In this document: positions 1 through 11,149 of the stretch, piece after piece
Position numbering within the stretch: position 1 is the stretch's first letter
Layout of the letters: every line of letters begins with the position of its first letter
Assembly: GCA_016271365.2 (NCBI GenBank)
Contig: CM057456.1
Coordinates: forward strand, 1,397,759,001-1,397,823,000
Length of the DNA stretch: 64,000 nt
Direction of reading: 5' to 3'
Origin: Neoceratodus forsteri
Taxonomy: Eukaryota; Chordata; Ceratodontiformes; Ceratodontidae
Notes under the pieces: model-generated
What the model was told of the DNA's origin: nothing
The model's database searches: none
The model's input: only the letters and a program-made list of their open reading frames with translations
Translations under genes and position numbers: made by a program

Positions 1-1
1 C

Positions 2-777
2 TCCAAGCTCGGTTGGGGAGCGCATCTGGGAAGCAATCGTACTCAGGATGTGTGGTCTCCGGAAGAGCGTGGACTTCATATCAATGTCCTGGAAATGCAA
101 GCGGTTCTCAACAACCTCGGGGCATTTCCAGAGGACCTATTACCGGGCTCTCTTCTGGTCCAGATGAACAATATGGCGGTCATCTTCCATATCAACAAAC
201 AAGGGGGAACTCGCTCCTACCTCTTGTGCAGGGAGGCGATTTGAGTATGGTATTGGGCTCCAGATTATCACATAACCCTCACCACAGTGCATGTTCCAGG
301 CATCCAAAACATTTTGGCCGACAGTCTAAGCTGGTCATGGTCCAAGGCGCATGAATGGGAGCTACTCTAGTCAGTAACAAACCACCTCTTCGACACGTGG
401 AGTCTTCCAGAGCTGGACCTCTTTGTGTCTCCACGCAATGCCAAACTGCCAGTTTTTTTGCTTGCGAGAGCACGCGCGTAGTGTTTTTTTGGCTAGACGC
501 ATTGTCCCTCTGTTGGACAGGGAGGTTTCTATATGCCTTCCCTCCCTTTCCACTAATCTAGAGGGTCCTTTTGAAGCTCCAGGCTGAGGGGGCACGAATG
601 ATTCTTGTCGCCCCATGGTGGCCTTGTCAGATTTGGTTCCCACTACTTCAGCAGCTGGCATTGGAACCTCCAATTCTGCTGCCTCGGAACTTGCACTTGC
701 TTTCACAGGATCAGGGCACATTAGTCCATCCAGATCTCAAGTCCCTGCAACTTCATGCATGGCTCCTGCAGACATAG
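2..777 (+). pseudogene. DIRS RT/RNase H polyprotein, C-terminal part (partial, broken)
   Basis: The reading frame from base 2 gives GWGAHL, then LHINVLEMQAV and INKQGGTRSYLLCREA, the hallmark motifs of DIRS RNase H. A stop at 242-244 interrupts it. The frame picks up again with HVPGIQNILADSLSWSW and HEWEL (about 288-360). After further shifts the downstream region reads LYAFPPFPLI and APWWPCQIWFPLL (about 528-650) and ends LQLHAWLLQT at 777. That last region follows RNase H in DIRS elements and has been compared with Dam-like methyltransferases; the FPPFP motif is visible, but methylation activity is not implied. RNase H removes the RNA strand during reverse transcription. The reading is a decayed 5'-truncated copy. 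The 3' end overlaps the recombinase frame, as usual in DIRS elements. Confidence 0.85.
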
Positions 778-1797
778 TCAAGTCTAGGTACGGGGTCTCT
801 CAGCAAGTGGCGGACGTTCTTGTCTCAGCAAGAAAACCTTCTACTAGGTCCATTTATGCTATGAAGTGGAAGCGTTTTTGTCTCTGGGCTTCTTCCCATC
901 ACTTAGAGCCCCTTACCTGTCCAGTGAACTCAGTTTTGCAGTATCTCCTCTCCTTATTAAACCAAGCCTTGCTCTACTCCTCTATCAAAGTGCATTTGTT
1001 GGTGGTTTCTGCCTACCATGCTCTGGTGGAAGGAAAAACCTTGGCCCAGCTGAACATGTTCAAGTGGCATTCTATACATAAAGCCTCCCATTAGAGATCC
1101 AGTAGCCCTCTGGGATCTTCTATTTGTGCTGGAGAAGCTTACCCTCCCTCCTTTCACACCTGGCACAGACTGCGAGCTGTGTTTTCTTTCTTGGAAGGTT
1201 TCTCTTTTGGTTGCAGTTACTTCTGCTCGGAGAGTTTCTGAGCTTCAGGCCCTGATGTGTAAGGAGCCTTATTTGATTTTTCACAGGGAAATGGTTTCCC
1301 TGCATACGAATCCTAAGTTTCTTCCAAAGGTGGTTTCAGAGTTAAGTCCGAATCAGAATGTTGACCTTCCAGTTTACTTTCCTGATCATTCTAATAGGGA
1401 GGAAGTGCTACTGCACACTTTGGACATCCACAGGGCACTGAGGTATTATCTCAGAAGCATGGCTCCTCACCGTAAGTCAGAGCAGCTTTTTGTGGCCTTC
1501 ACACCCCAACACCCCGGTAGATCGGTGTCGAAGTAGACTTATCTCCAGGTGACTAGTCCACTGCATTGTTTATTGCTACAACAAGTACAATAAGCCCCTT
1601 CCGGGTCTGTCAGAGACCATTCTACCAGAGAGGTTTCTACTTCCTTTGCATCATTGAGGAACGTCTCAGTCGGAGACATCTGTGCAGCGGCTACTTGGAG
1701 CTCAGTGCACATCTTCATTAGGCACTACAGCCTGGATATTGTTTCCAGGCGCAGGGCCAGTTTCCGCCTAGCAGTCCTCCAAGGTCTGCTGTCTTAG
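615..1797 (+). pseudogene. DIRS tyrosine recombinase (two stops, one frameshift)
   Basis: This integrase of DIRS elements joins circular cDNA to the genome through a tyrosine nucleophile. The N-terminal SAM-like part reads SARKPSTRSIYAMKWKRF (about 825-875) in the frame of 615. A shift near 1095-1125 moves to a second frame with VTSARRVSELQALM, which carries the first catalytic Arg, and then YLIFHRE. In that frame stops occur at 1534-1536 and 1591-1593, after which it reads HSTRE (His at 1618-1620, Arg at 1627-1629), ICAAATWSS and RHYSLD, with the nucleophilic Tyr codon at 1726-1728. It ends at 1797. All catalytic residues are therefore still legible, unlike the copy at 17.2-18.2 kb. The start at 615 is only the first Met in frame; the true start is uncertain because the frame overlaps the RT/RNase H end. 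Confidence 0.88.
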
Positions 1798-1878
1798 CAT
1801 GTCTAGTTGGTCAGCACTGTCATCTTCAGCCGCCTCTCGGGGTTGATTTCTGCTCCTTCTTGGGACTCGGTCCTAATG

Positions 1879-1980
1879 GTAATCGCCTGCTGCAAGAGCT
1901 CCCACTGGAAGTAAGATAGTACAGTTATATAAGAACTTACCGTAACAGTAGATCTTTGAGAGGAGCTCTTGCAGCAGGCG
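1879..1980 (+). repeat. DIRS internal complementary region (copy D)
   Basis: The first half (CTGCAAGAGCTCCCACTGG...) should be the reverse complement of the missing left end. The second half, ending in GAGCTCTTGCAGCAGG, is the reverse complement of the right end at 2225-2289 (GAGCTCCTCTTGAAG, then CTGTTATGGTAAG). The two halves meet at GTAAGAT|AGTACAG, the same junction as in the copy at 18331-18431. This region templates the completion of DIRS termini in the circular intermediate. Confidence 0.8.
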
Positions 1981-2289
1981 CTGCTTTCCCGCCCTCCTTC
2001 CTCCTGGAGAGTTCTACATCTGTTCGGCATGCTCTGCCTGGTCCGCCTGTCGGAACCTGTTCCTGGGTCTTCAGCGAGTGAACTGAGGTGGAGCCGGGGA
2101 CTGCCCCCTTTTTGTACCGTGGCTGACGGAGCGGAGCCAACATGGGGGGGGACAGCCCCTGCTGGGTACTGCTAGCTAAGAGTTTTCCGATGGGTCCTAG
2201 TGCCTGCAGCATAGCCCTTATGATGTAACATGCTGCAAGAGCTCCTCTTGAAGATCGACTGTTATGGTAAGTTCTTAAGTAACTGTACT
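1981..2289 (+). repeat. Right inverted terminal repeat of DIRS copy D
   Basis: Non-coding segment between the internal complementary region and the element end. Its last 65 bases pair with 1910-1980. The matching left repeat is outside the window, so its full length cannot be measured. Confidence 0.7.
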
Positions 2290-3136
2290 TTCCTGTGAGT
2301 AAATGATGTAATCCTATTTCTGTACTTGTATTCCACATAACAGCCTATTTCCAGAACAGGATCAGAATGTCTAAGCTCTCCTTATTTTGACAGGACCCTA
2401 ATTTATCAAATGCTTGCTAGACCTATTAAAAGTCAAGATGTTCAGACTGTTCTTTGATTCTCATGATTTTTGGAAATAAGAATGACACCATATGTGTGTG
2501 TGTGGGGGGGAGGTGTTAAAACATGGGCAAATTAGGAAGATTCACTAAAAAAGTGATGTTGATAGGTATTGGAACCCTTGATGCCAGTGTCAGGGTGCTG
2601 CTAGTTCATTTTAATTCTGACACCACAACATCCCCATACCTGCTAACATTCCTAAATGTGGGTCTGACAAGTAGGGATCAGGTGCCTTTCACTTTTAATA
2701 TTCCCCAGATACGTTTACCACACCCCGAGGCCGCCTGCCACACTTTCTCTTTGTGGAGTTAAACAGTAGAGTCTGGTTCTCCAAGATGTTTGAGTAGCCT
2801 GTGTCACTTCAGGCTCCACAAGTTTTACCTGTCCCCTATTGGGAGCTGTTCCTTGGTGAGACCACCCATTTGGTTTGATCCCATTGTGAAGCCTGCTCTT
2901 TCCTCCTCTTGCCATCAGCATCTGTCAGAGACATACCCACTCTTGGAAGTGTGATTGCAGTGGAAATGTTTTGCCAGCTGGGATCTGTTCTGCAGGACCA
3001 CCAGTGGATAGTCATGTAGCAATAGACACCCCAAGTCTTCCCCAGATACTGAGTGTATCCAGCTGGATTCCATCACCATCCCCCACTGCACTGATTGGGA
3101 TCCAGGGTTCAGTTGGCTTCAATCTAAGTCCTCTAA
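2290..3136. other. No recognisable gene
   Basis: No coding pattern stands out. There is a short GT/G run at about 2492-2512. The rest is unique-looking sequence between the DIRS end and a SINE. Confidence 0.5.
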
Positions 3137-3610
3137 GGTGTCAGCATGGCACAGTTTGTAGCACATCTACCCCTGGGACAAAAGGTCGTGGGTTCTAGTC
3201 CCACACCCGGGATAGGGCACATACCATAAATTCTGGCATCTTAGTGCAGTACTTGGGGGGGGCTGTACTGTTAAGGTGTGCTGTCCTTGAATGAGACATA
3301 AAACCGAGGTCCCTTCTGCTCATCTCTGGTGCTGTCCTGGTGGGTGTCTAGGTGGAAGTAAAAGAACCCAAGGCATTTATGCAAGAGTAGGGGTCTGGGG
3401 ATTTTCCCCGGTATCCTGGCCAACATTACCCTTCCCATAAAACTGGTTCATGCAGTTGTGCAAAGCTGTGTGTGGGTGTTGATGTGCGAAATGGCTGCCA
3501 CTACACATTTACAGTCATTACACTCCCAGGCTCTCATTGCTTGTAAAGCGCTTTGGAATACAATGTGTATGAAAAGCACAATATAAATGCCAATTCTTCT
3601 ACTTCCACTT
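3137..3610 (+). mobile_element. tRNA-derived SINE
   Basis: The head has pol III-like boxes: an A-box-like TGGCACAGTTTGTAGCA (about 3146) and a B-box GGGTTCTAGTCCC (about 3190). The body contains AAAACCGAGGTCCCTTCTG, AAGAGTAGGGGTCTGGGG and CCGGTATCCTGGCCAA. The tail reads GTAAAGCGCTTTGGAATAC and AATATAAATGCCAATTCTTC, the L2/CR1-like tail shared by many vertebrate SINEs. SINEs do not code; they use LINE enzymes to copy. The exact family name is not known to me. Confidence 0.75.
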
Positions 3611-4091
3611 CATGAGTATAGATGCTCAACATTAGGCCAAACTTCCAAAGCACTAATCTTGAATCGAGCATGAAATGAAAGAAAAAAGAAAGAAAAATGG
3701 ACAGGTTGACACTTTTCTTCACACTTTCAGATGACAGGATTGCTTCAGTTTGTTTGCCTGGTGTGCTGCTACTTTGAGACTTCAGTTATCACTTTGCTGG
3801 ATCAATACCACCAGTGATAATACGGCGCTTCTTTTGCTAAACAGTGGTGAAACATTCCAGTATGCAGGAATTGCAGAGGACTTGGCTGTGATAAATGCCA
3901 GCGAACCTCTGAGAATACAGCAAAGAACTCTGCACATTTTAACATACTCAGCAGGAGAATACTAAGACTAAAGCTGCCCGGGCCTCACAAGCTTTCTGTA
4001 CCAGCACTGCACAGCTGAAGGATGCTGTTGCACTGCTGTTAATTTATACCCACAAACTGCTGTAGGGAGGCAGTTGTGTTACAAAACAATC
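3611..4091. other. No recognisable gene
   Basis: Unique-looking sequence. A 71-codon open frame at 3750-3965 has no motif I recognise and no splice context. Confidence 0.4.
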
Positions 4092-4761
4092 TTAAAGGGA
4101 AACATCCACCTGCAATGAGGCCCCACCTCAGTGCCTGATTGACATTTTTGCAAAGAGTAATATTTTTTTTATGTGCAGTGTATTTATTAATTTAGTTCTT
4201 TATCTGGTTGATCTTGCTGTCCCTTCCGCTAACATTCTGACTCTAAGCGCCCCAGCGGCATACCCACAACCTCCCATGGCTGTTCCGAGAATGACATGTG
4301 AGCCAGGGAGCAGCTGCGGGAGCGTGTATAGATATCCTGTAAAGTCAGAGCTATTACTAGCTCTGGTTTGCAAATTATATGTCCCGGTGCTGTAGCAAGA
4401 CCAGGTATAGACAGTCGACTGCCAGTCTATAATTGGTCTCGGTATAGCACCAGGACATGTCAGTTGAAAACCAGAACTGTAAATAGTTCCATCTGAACAG
4501 AACCGCTATGCATGCTGCCGCGGCTGCTCCCTGGCTCATATGTCATTCTTGGGACAGTCATGGGAGGTTGTGGATGCACCACTAGGGGTGCTTGGAGTTA
4601 AAAAATTCCAGTGGCAGGACCGTAGGCTCAGTCAGATAAAATCTCAATTATTAATAAATGCACTTGAAATAAAAAAAAAAGAGATTATTCTTTGTGAAAT
4701 GCTAATTGGGCCCTGCCTCACACCAAAGTGAGGCCAATAACAAGTGGATATTTCCCTTTAT
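4092..4761. mobile_element. Palindromic MITE, TTAA-type (T2-like)
   Basis: The whole 670-bp segment is an imperfect palindrome centred near 4425. The left end TTAAAGGGAAACATCCAC pairs with GTGGATATTTCCCTTTAT at 4744-4761. Inner pairs include CCCATGGCTGTTCCGAGAATGAC (4275-4297) with GTCATTCTTGGGACAGTCATGGG (4541-4563), and GAGCCAGGGAGCAGCTGC with GCGGCTGCTCCCTGGCTC. The left target is TTAA and the right is the one-base variant TTAT. TTAA targets with TTAAAGG termini are the signature of T2-type MITEs described in frogs. There is no coding content, so it would depend on an external transposase. Confidence 0.8.
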
Positions 4762-4764
4762 TAT

Positions 4765-5394
4765 TTATTAACAGCGCTGATGTGGCACTGTAATGCTTAG
4801 GTTACTGTTTATTGTGTGTATGGAACTGTGGAGTTCCGTGGGAGTTATTTTATATAAACCTGAGTTAACATGGGTTATCACTCACTAACTCATGGACAGC
4901 TTTACTTGTGGAGTTAAGTTTTTTCAGTTTCCTGTATTTTCCTTTATGGGAGGAACAGTCCAGTGAAAAGTATATGTGTATTATTGTATGCATTTCCACA
5001 CATTTTAGAAATGAGTAATTATTTTCTTTTCTCATTTCTAAATTGTATTTCAGATATAGGCTCATTGCATTCCTTGTCAATGAAATGGATCGCCACACAT
5101 TTGTGGAGTACTGTCATAAGAGATGAGGATTACCCCCTGGCAACAAGTAACATTCTTCCCCCTGACCCAGTGCCCCAGAAAATAAGCTGTCACAACTGAA
5201 TGTGCCTTTCCTGTCCACCTAGTTCTCACTCTCACTAGTCAGTGATTAAGTTACTTTAATGAGCCTCAGATACTCCAGGGACACTTTGAACGAAATGTAA
5301 TCAGTACACGTCATTTCACTTATATCTTGTACACGTGTCAGCCTCCTATACTATATTGCTTATGACATATTTATGGACACAGAATTCTCTGTCA
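4765..5394. other. No confident gene; weak exon-like segment
   Basis: AT-rich sequence. A pyrimidine-rich stretch ending TTTCAG at 5054 precedes a short open segment; this is treated under rejected items. Confidence 0.4.
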
Positions 5395-5600
5395 TTCAGA
5401 CTCCATCTGCTCTGACAAGTGGCGTCATTGTCTTCTGCTTGTGACATCACAACAGGCTGCTGTGAAAGTGATTAGCGCATCATAGGCAGAGGATTATGAA
5501 GTTCCTTGTAGACACTGTAGACAAGCAGCAGGAGCAGATGATGACAAGGTGACAGGGAAATCTGTTTTCAAGTAAGTGCACTTAGTAATAACAAGGGAAA
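5395..5600 (+). repeat. Dispersed repeat Y, forward copy
   Basis: Shares blocks with the reverse complement of 44690-44905: TCTTCTGCTTGTGACATCAC, TAGACAAGCAGCAGGAGCAGA and a run ending TTAGTAATA. About 200 bp, non-coding, of unknown type. Confidence 0.6.
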
Positions 5601-5739
5601 GGTCAGTACAGCAGCTGTCTAAATTGTGAGTGGAATTCAGCCTAGATCTTGTGTTCCTCAGGGTTTTCTCTGTGACATTAGAGACTTTTTTACTAGTCAA
5701 GTGTTTTGCTACTCAGAATTGGAGCACTGCTGATCAGTT

Positions 5740-6170
5740 TTATAACGGGTATAGTCATAGTTAGGGTTGAGTAGGCTGTTTAATGTTAAACTCCAGTTTT
5801 TGCCCCTTAATAACTTTGGCAGTGTTCAGCAAAATAGTCCCGAATCTCTCATGCACAGTCATGCTGGCAGAGTCTCAAGATGTGAAAAGTTTTGTGATGG
5901 CATACTGTTCGGTTTTCAAAATATCAAAATGGTGTTTGGTTTTCTTTTATTTAACATGGATTTTTTTTATTTTTATTTATGTTTTTTGTTCTCATGCACA
6001 GCCTAGATGGTTCTGAATTTTTTCATGAAACATTCAGGGTAGAAGTGGCCTGTGCTGAGGTAGTGCCTTTTGAAGGTTTTGAGAAAAAATATTGTACAGT
6101 TCTAGAGCTATGAGGATTTTTTTGATAACCGTCAGACTCGACTGGTTAAAAAAACTCTGATTGGTTATGT
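5740..6170 (+). repeat. Unnamed repeat family R, copy 1
   Basis: Contains TAGTTAGGGTTGAGTAGGCTG, TTAATAACTTTGGCAGTGTTC, then AGTTTTGTGATGGC and CCTTTTGAAGGTTTTGAG. The same ordered blocks occur at 21420-23000 and, in part, from 60140 onward. No coding potential. Confidence 0.6.
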
Positions 6171-6224
6171 TTATTTACTTGTCGTTCAATGATTTAACTC
6201 AAAAATATTGAACATAAAAACGAT

Positions 6225-6720
6225 GTATTTTTTAAAAAATAAGCACCTAAGCATAGGTAAACAGGGCCCATTTAGCTATATTCTGGTGTTTGTTTTTTGA
6301 AAATTGCCCTGGAAATAATATTTCTGGGCACCTGAATATCCTGGGTGCCCAGCTCAGCAGGAGGAGATGCTCATCTTCATTCTAGGTATGAGAACAGTGG
6401 GACTTTCTTGAAATGTGAAGCCACTGCTAGAGTCATGCTGCCAGCTTCAGTTGGAACAGTGAGCCACTGATTCCCTGATCTGTCTGTCTCATTCTCTCGT
6501 GCTAGCTGTCTAATCTGTGTAAATTTTTTTTTCTTTAGCAGACCAGGGTGCCCACCCCTGGTACTGCTTCTTTCTCCCTCCTCCCTTCCAGATGGCCCGC
6601 CCCCTCAATGTTTTGTTTTTTTAAAGTAAGCAGACAGGGTTGCCCACTCCCAGTACTGTTTCTCTTTGACCCCCTCCCCTCCAGATCACCCCCTTCCTTT
6701 AAAAGTGAAATGCAATAAAA
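6225..6720 (+). repeat. Unnamed repeat family X, copy 1
   Basis: Ordered blocks shared with 11150-11640: CTGGGTGCCCAGCTCAGC, GTATGAGAACAGTGGGACTTTC, CAGTGAGCCACTGAT, and twice GCAGACCAGGG(T)GCCCAC...AGTACTG (about 6540 and 6630). The internal doubling suggests a 90-100-bp tandem subunit. Non-coding. Confidence 0.65.
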
Positions 6721-7495
6721 AGTTTCTAAATATCTCCATAATGTGACTTTGTTTTTGTGTCTTTTTTATCACATTATTTTTATCAGATCGAAGTATTAAC
6801 TGCATTTTTAATATATTGTACATGTGTTTTAACACCAGCTATAATCATTTACTGTGCTTAATTGAAAACAGCTGGTGTCGTAGCCAGTCCTGCTGGCAGC
6901 TCCCCCATGGAATTTCTGCCCAGGAGAGCATGAGCATCACAGTCTCTCATCTGAGCTGTCAGCCATAGTCAGCTGTCAGATTAGACAGTGGTGTGGAGCA
7001 AATCTTGTTTTCACTTTACACGGATACTGTTTTTCAGTGTATTAAAGCGGTGGATTACATGTCATCATATATATGCCAATAGTATTTCAAGATAAAAAAA
7101 ACTTGAAGTATTTAAAACATTTCCACACACATTTTTCTGTGATCTTTATCTTCAGTGATGCATGTCTCAGATAACCAAGGCAGCCTTTCCGTGTAAAGTT
7201 TTTCTGTGTAGCTGATATCTGAATTACTTAATTGTGCTAACTTCGATTTCTTGATGTCTTAGGTGAGGTTTTGAAATTATTTGATTACATGACAGTAATG
7301 TGTACTTTTAGTCCTTAAGCTAACAGTGTTTTACTTGATTTTAGTTCATTTTCTGAAATCTATTGCCAGACATTACGATTTTAGCTCATGTTTGATTACA
7401 TGAAGCCAAAAATAAGATGCTGAGACAGTGAGTTTTGGAATGGTACTGGAGTGCTGGCTGCTCTGTTGTTGCTCATTTGTGAATAAGCTTATATT
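6721..7495. other. No recognisable gene
   Basis: AT-rich, non-coding, and no repeat that I could match elsewhere in the window. Confidence 0.4.
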
Positions 7496-10105
7496 GGAAA
7501 CATAGAAACATAGACTTTGACGGCAGATAAGGACTGCTACGCCCATCTAGTCTGCCCATTCCCCTACCTATAGGATAGGCTGCAGATCCTAGTTAACCAA
7601 CAGCCTATATCTTCCTGCCCCCCACAAGAATTGCCTTATGTCTGTCCCATGCATTCTTGAATTCTCCCACAGTTTTAGACCCACAACCTCCTCAGGAAGG
7701 CTGTTCCATGCATCCACTACCCTCTTTGTGAAATAATACTTCCTCCATTGCCCTGAACCGCCCTCCTTCCTATCTTTAAATTGTGTCCCCTTGTTCTTGC
7801 AAGTCTCTTTTTCTGAAAGATGCTACCCTCTTGGACTTTGTTGATTCCTTGAGGTACTTGAAAGTTTCTATCATGTCCCCCTCTCCTTCTTTCCTCAAGG
7901 TATACATATTAAGCTCCTTTAGTCTCTCCTCATCGGCTTCTCTTGCAGACCCTGCACCATTTTAGTTGCCCTCCTCTGGACTGCCTCTATCCTGTCTATG
8001 TCCTTGCGAGATGGGGTCTCTAGAACTGGACACAGTATTCCAGATGGGGTCTCACCAACTGTCTGTATAGAGGATAACAACTTCCTGTTTTCTGCTGCTG
8101 ATGCCTCTCCCTATACATCCCAGTATACCCCGACCCTCCCTACTGCCTTCTCACATTGCTTGCTAACCTTAAAGTCATCTGATATGATTACCTCCAGGTC
8201 TCTTTCCTGTTTTGTTGTTGTTACTACCTCCCCACCCATTGTGTATTCTTCCCCTGGGTTCTTGTTTCCCAGGTGCATTATTTCGCACTTTTCATTGAAT
8301 CCTAGCTGCCATCGTCTGACCATTCCTCCAACCTTGCCAAGTCCCTTTTCATCCTTTCCACGCCTCCTTGTGTAGCAACCCTGTTGCAAATCTTGTGTCA
8401 TCTGCAAAAGGCATACTTTTCCTTCCAGTCCCTCTGCAATACCACTGATGAAGACATTAAAGGACTGGACCCAATACTGAACCCTCGGTACCCCACTAGT
8501 AACCGCCCTTTCTTCAAAGTGGACTCCCATTTACAATTACCTTCTGTGTCCTGTTGTCCAGCCAATGTTTTACCAGGCTACCACCCTGGGACCCACTCCC
8601 AGGCTGGTTAATTTGACTAATAATCTTTTGTGTGGGACTGTGTCAAATGCCTTGCTTAAAGTCTAGGAAGGCCAGTCCACAGCCCCTCCTGGTCTACTAC
8701 TTTGGTCACCCAGTCAAAGAAATCTATTAGATTTGTCTGACATGACCTTCCGCTGTGAACCCATGCTGCCTTGGATCCTGTGCTCCACTGACCTCTAGGT
8801 ACTCAACTATTCTTTCCTTCAGAAGTGACTCCATCACTTTCCCTACCACAGAGGTCAGACTGACAGGTCTGTAGTTTCCTACCTCTGTCTTGGTCCCACT
8901 TTGAAGAGAATCACATCCGCCTTCCTCCAGTCTCGGGTGCCACACCATCCTCCCATGATTTATTAAAAGAGTAGCCAGTGGTTTCACTAGTTTCTTCCTT
9001 AATTCTTTTTAGAATTCTGGGGAATTCCGTCAGGACCCATTGCTTTGTCCACCTTCAGTTTTAGGAGTTCTTGCAGAACCCTTTCTTCTTGTAAAGGACT
9101 GGGATGACCCCCCTATCAAAGTGCTTCTGTTAATTGGATTAGGCACTTCCCCTCCTCTTTTGTGAATACTGAGCAGAAATATTCATTTAGTATTCCTGCT
9201 TTTTCACTGTCCCCTCTGCCCACCCACCGTTCATTCTATTCAGCCTCACTATCCCTCCTTTGTCTTTCTCGCCGCTGGATGTACCTATCAAAGGTTTTAT
9301 CCTTTCTTAACTGGAGTTGGCTATCTTTTCCTCAGTTTGGGCCTTTGCTATTCTAACTTCCTCCCTGCTTCTTTCTGCCTTAACTGGTACAGCTCTCTGT
9401 CCTGCTCCTTCTATGTTTCCTTATACTTCTGGAATGCTATCTTTTTCTTCCTGACTTTCACAGCCACCTCTCTTGAGAACCATAGTGGCTTTTTCTTTCG
9501 TTTTGATTTGTTTATTTGCTTCACACAAAGGCTTGTTGCCTCTGTGATGGCAGTTTTGATAATTCCCCATTGTTGCGCCACACCTCCTTCTAGCCTGTTT
9601 GCTAGTGCTTTTCTGAGGCACTCTCCATCTTGCCAAAGTCAGCCTCCTAAAGTCCAGTACCCTCACTTTTGTATGGCTTGACTCTGTAGCTGAGTTTAAT
9701 GATGACCACACTGTTTGATGGTCACTTGTCCCCAGATGGCAACCCACTTCTAGATCTGAGATCCTCTCACTGCCCCGTTTGAGTACGAGGTCTAAGATTG
9801 CTCCCTCACAGTGGGTTCCGAAACTAGCTGTCTAATACCTGCCACCTGAGGGCGTCAAGAATGGCCCTGCTCTTGGATGTGGCTGCAGCAAATGTGCTCC
9901 AGTTAACATCTGGCATATTCAGGTCTCCCATCAACATTATCTCCCCTTTCTCTGCCATTCTAAGAATGCCTTCCATCATATCCTTGTCCATTCCTTCCCC
10001 CTGACATGGGGGTCTGTACACAACCCCTGTGCGGATTGTGGTGCCCTTTCCAGTCTCCAAGGTGACCCACAGTGCCTCCTCTCCTCCCTGTTTAGATGTT
10101 AGATT
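7496..10105 (-). mobile_element. CR1-type LINE, 5'-truncated
   Basis: Read on the minus strand it runs from the end of the endonuclease domain (near 10105) through the whole RT to the 3' end at 7496, where the plus strand reads GAAACATAGAAACATAGAC. The plus-strand text around 7540-7760 (CATCTAGTCTGCCCATTC and neighbours) is the 3' region typical of amphibian CR1-like LINEs. About 2.6 kb of a roughly 4-5-kb element. The first ORF is missing, as usual for target-primed insertions. Confidence 0.88.
7960..10105 (-). pseudogene. CR1 ORF2 (endonuclease remnant plus reverse transcriptase), frameshifted
   Basis: Pieces in minus-strand order. The APE endonuclease C-terminus (9824-10105) reads TGVVYRPPCQ and LMGDLNMPDVNW. 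The linker (9421-9747) reads LGTSDHQTVW and VLDFRRLTLARW. RT fingers (8727-8987) read NYRPVSLTSVVGK and QHGFT. RT palm and thumb (8111-8530) read VTSGVP, FNEKCEIMHLGNKNP and KQERDLEVII. The active-site block is present as GCAGATGACACA on the minus strand (8395-8406), encoding ADDT, but an upstream one-base loss puts it out of frame. ORF2 proteins nick target DNA and copy their own RNA. This copy has several frameshifts and is inactive. Confidence 0.85.
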
Positions 10106-10960
10106 CTTTGAACATTTTGATTTTGTTCTGTCATTAGTTGTATGTGTGTAAATGTTTATGTAGTTTACATTCATTGTAAAGATGTCTCATTTTTCGTTGG
10201 CTTTGGTGGCTGTTTTGCAGTTTGCAAAATGACATTTCATTTTACTGTCTCACCCCTGTCGGAGTTTCCTTCAGAGGCTATACGTAGGGGTGTTAGCCTG
10301 GTGCTTATGTTACAGAATGTGGCTTGATTAATAAACTTAATCCAGCAGTACCTACTCCTGGGGTGTGTGTGTGTGTAGCATTTTTTTTACATCCTACAGT
10401 TGGATATTATATACAGTGGATCTCCTAGTTATCATAGAAATCAAAACGTGTCCCCGCACTGTGTTGCTGTGAGAGTGTGTGTGTGTAGGTAGCAAATAGT
10501 GCATTATTTAAAATGATAGACTTTATGCACATGTTTTAGATGCACCTTGGTATGATCACTGTTTCATGTCCGGGGCAAAGTACTCCAGAAATTAACACCT
10601 AGTTCACTGAAATCCATCTCAAATATACCGGACTGGAGAGCCAGAACACTCATGGGAGCAGCAAAACATGTCATGAGCTTGACCGATCCACAAGAGCACG
10701 ACAAAGTGAAACCAAAAAAGGAAAAAAAATTGAGATGATTTATTTGGATACCCTTGATTAAGTAACAACATTTCTTGTGAACATCACAGATATCAAAGTA
10801 TTCCCTCAACAGCGTTCACTGCCATCCCATGGTTTAGATATGCAGCATTTTGTATATGCATATGACATAAGTCATGTTATGGTAAATAAGGAATACTGCA
10901 GCCTCAGCATTTTTGCATATTACAGACACTGGATCTCATTTTTGTCATTGAAATTAGAAA
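10106..10960. other. No recognisable gene
   Basis: AT-rich spacer with short GT runs near 10362 and 10470. No motif or repeat partner was found. Confidence 0.4.
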
Positions 10961-10969
10961 GGACCACCG

Positions 10970-10970
<1 letters not shown>

Positions 10971-11012
<42 letters not shown>
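10971..11012 (+). repeat. (GT)n microsatellite
   Basis: About 20 uninterrupted GT dinucleotides followed by TCTCTCTC. Confidence 0.97.
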
Positions 11013-11014
<2 letters not shown>

Positions 11015-11149
11015 TCTCTCTAAGAGGGGGGATTTAGAAGTGTGGTAAACTTCATGCACATGATTACTTGTCATAAGAAAAAAAATATTGATCATGACAG
11101 CCGCCATCTTCTGTTCTGCCGAACGAAAAAACAGGGAAAATCCATAAAA

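Larger units (their letters stand above)
1..2289 (+). mobile_element. DIRS-like retrotransposon, 3' half (copy D)
   Basis: The window opens inside the RNase H domain of a DIRS-type element; its left terminal repeat, Gag and RT lie outside. What remains is RNase H, the post-RNase-H region, a tyrosine recombinase, an internal complementary region (about 1879-1980) and the right inverted terminal repeat, ending near 2289 at GTAACTGTACT. That end matches the right end of the fuller copy at 12284-18751 (GCAACTGTACT), which fixes the boundary. DIRS elements integrate through a recombinase and a circular intermediate and so leave no target-site duplication; none is visible here. Protein similarity to the 12.3-18.7 kb copy is obvious, but the non-coding termini differ, so the two are related subfamilies rather than recent sisters. 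Confidence 0.9.

Noticed and set aside
615..1797. Phage or integron-type tyrosine recombinase
   Set aside because: The core-binding text, RNase H neighbour and internal complementary region identify it as DIRS.
3146..3205. tRNA gene
   Set aside because: A- and B-box-like sequences are present but the cloverleaf is degenerate and is followed by a SINE body and tail.
5036..5127. Possible host exon: pyrimidine tract ending TTTCAG, then an open segment with RLIAFLVNEMDRHTFVEYC
   Set aside because: Only about 24 codons, no upstream or downstream exon partner, and no recognised family. RNA-seq or comparison with other species would decide.
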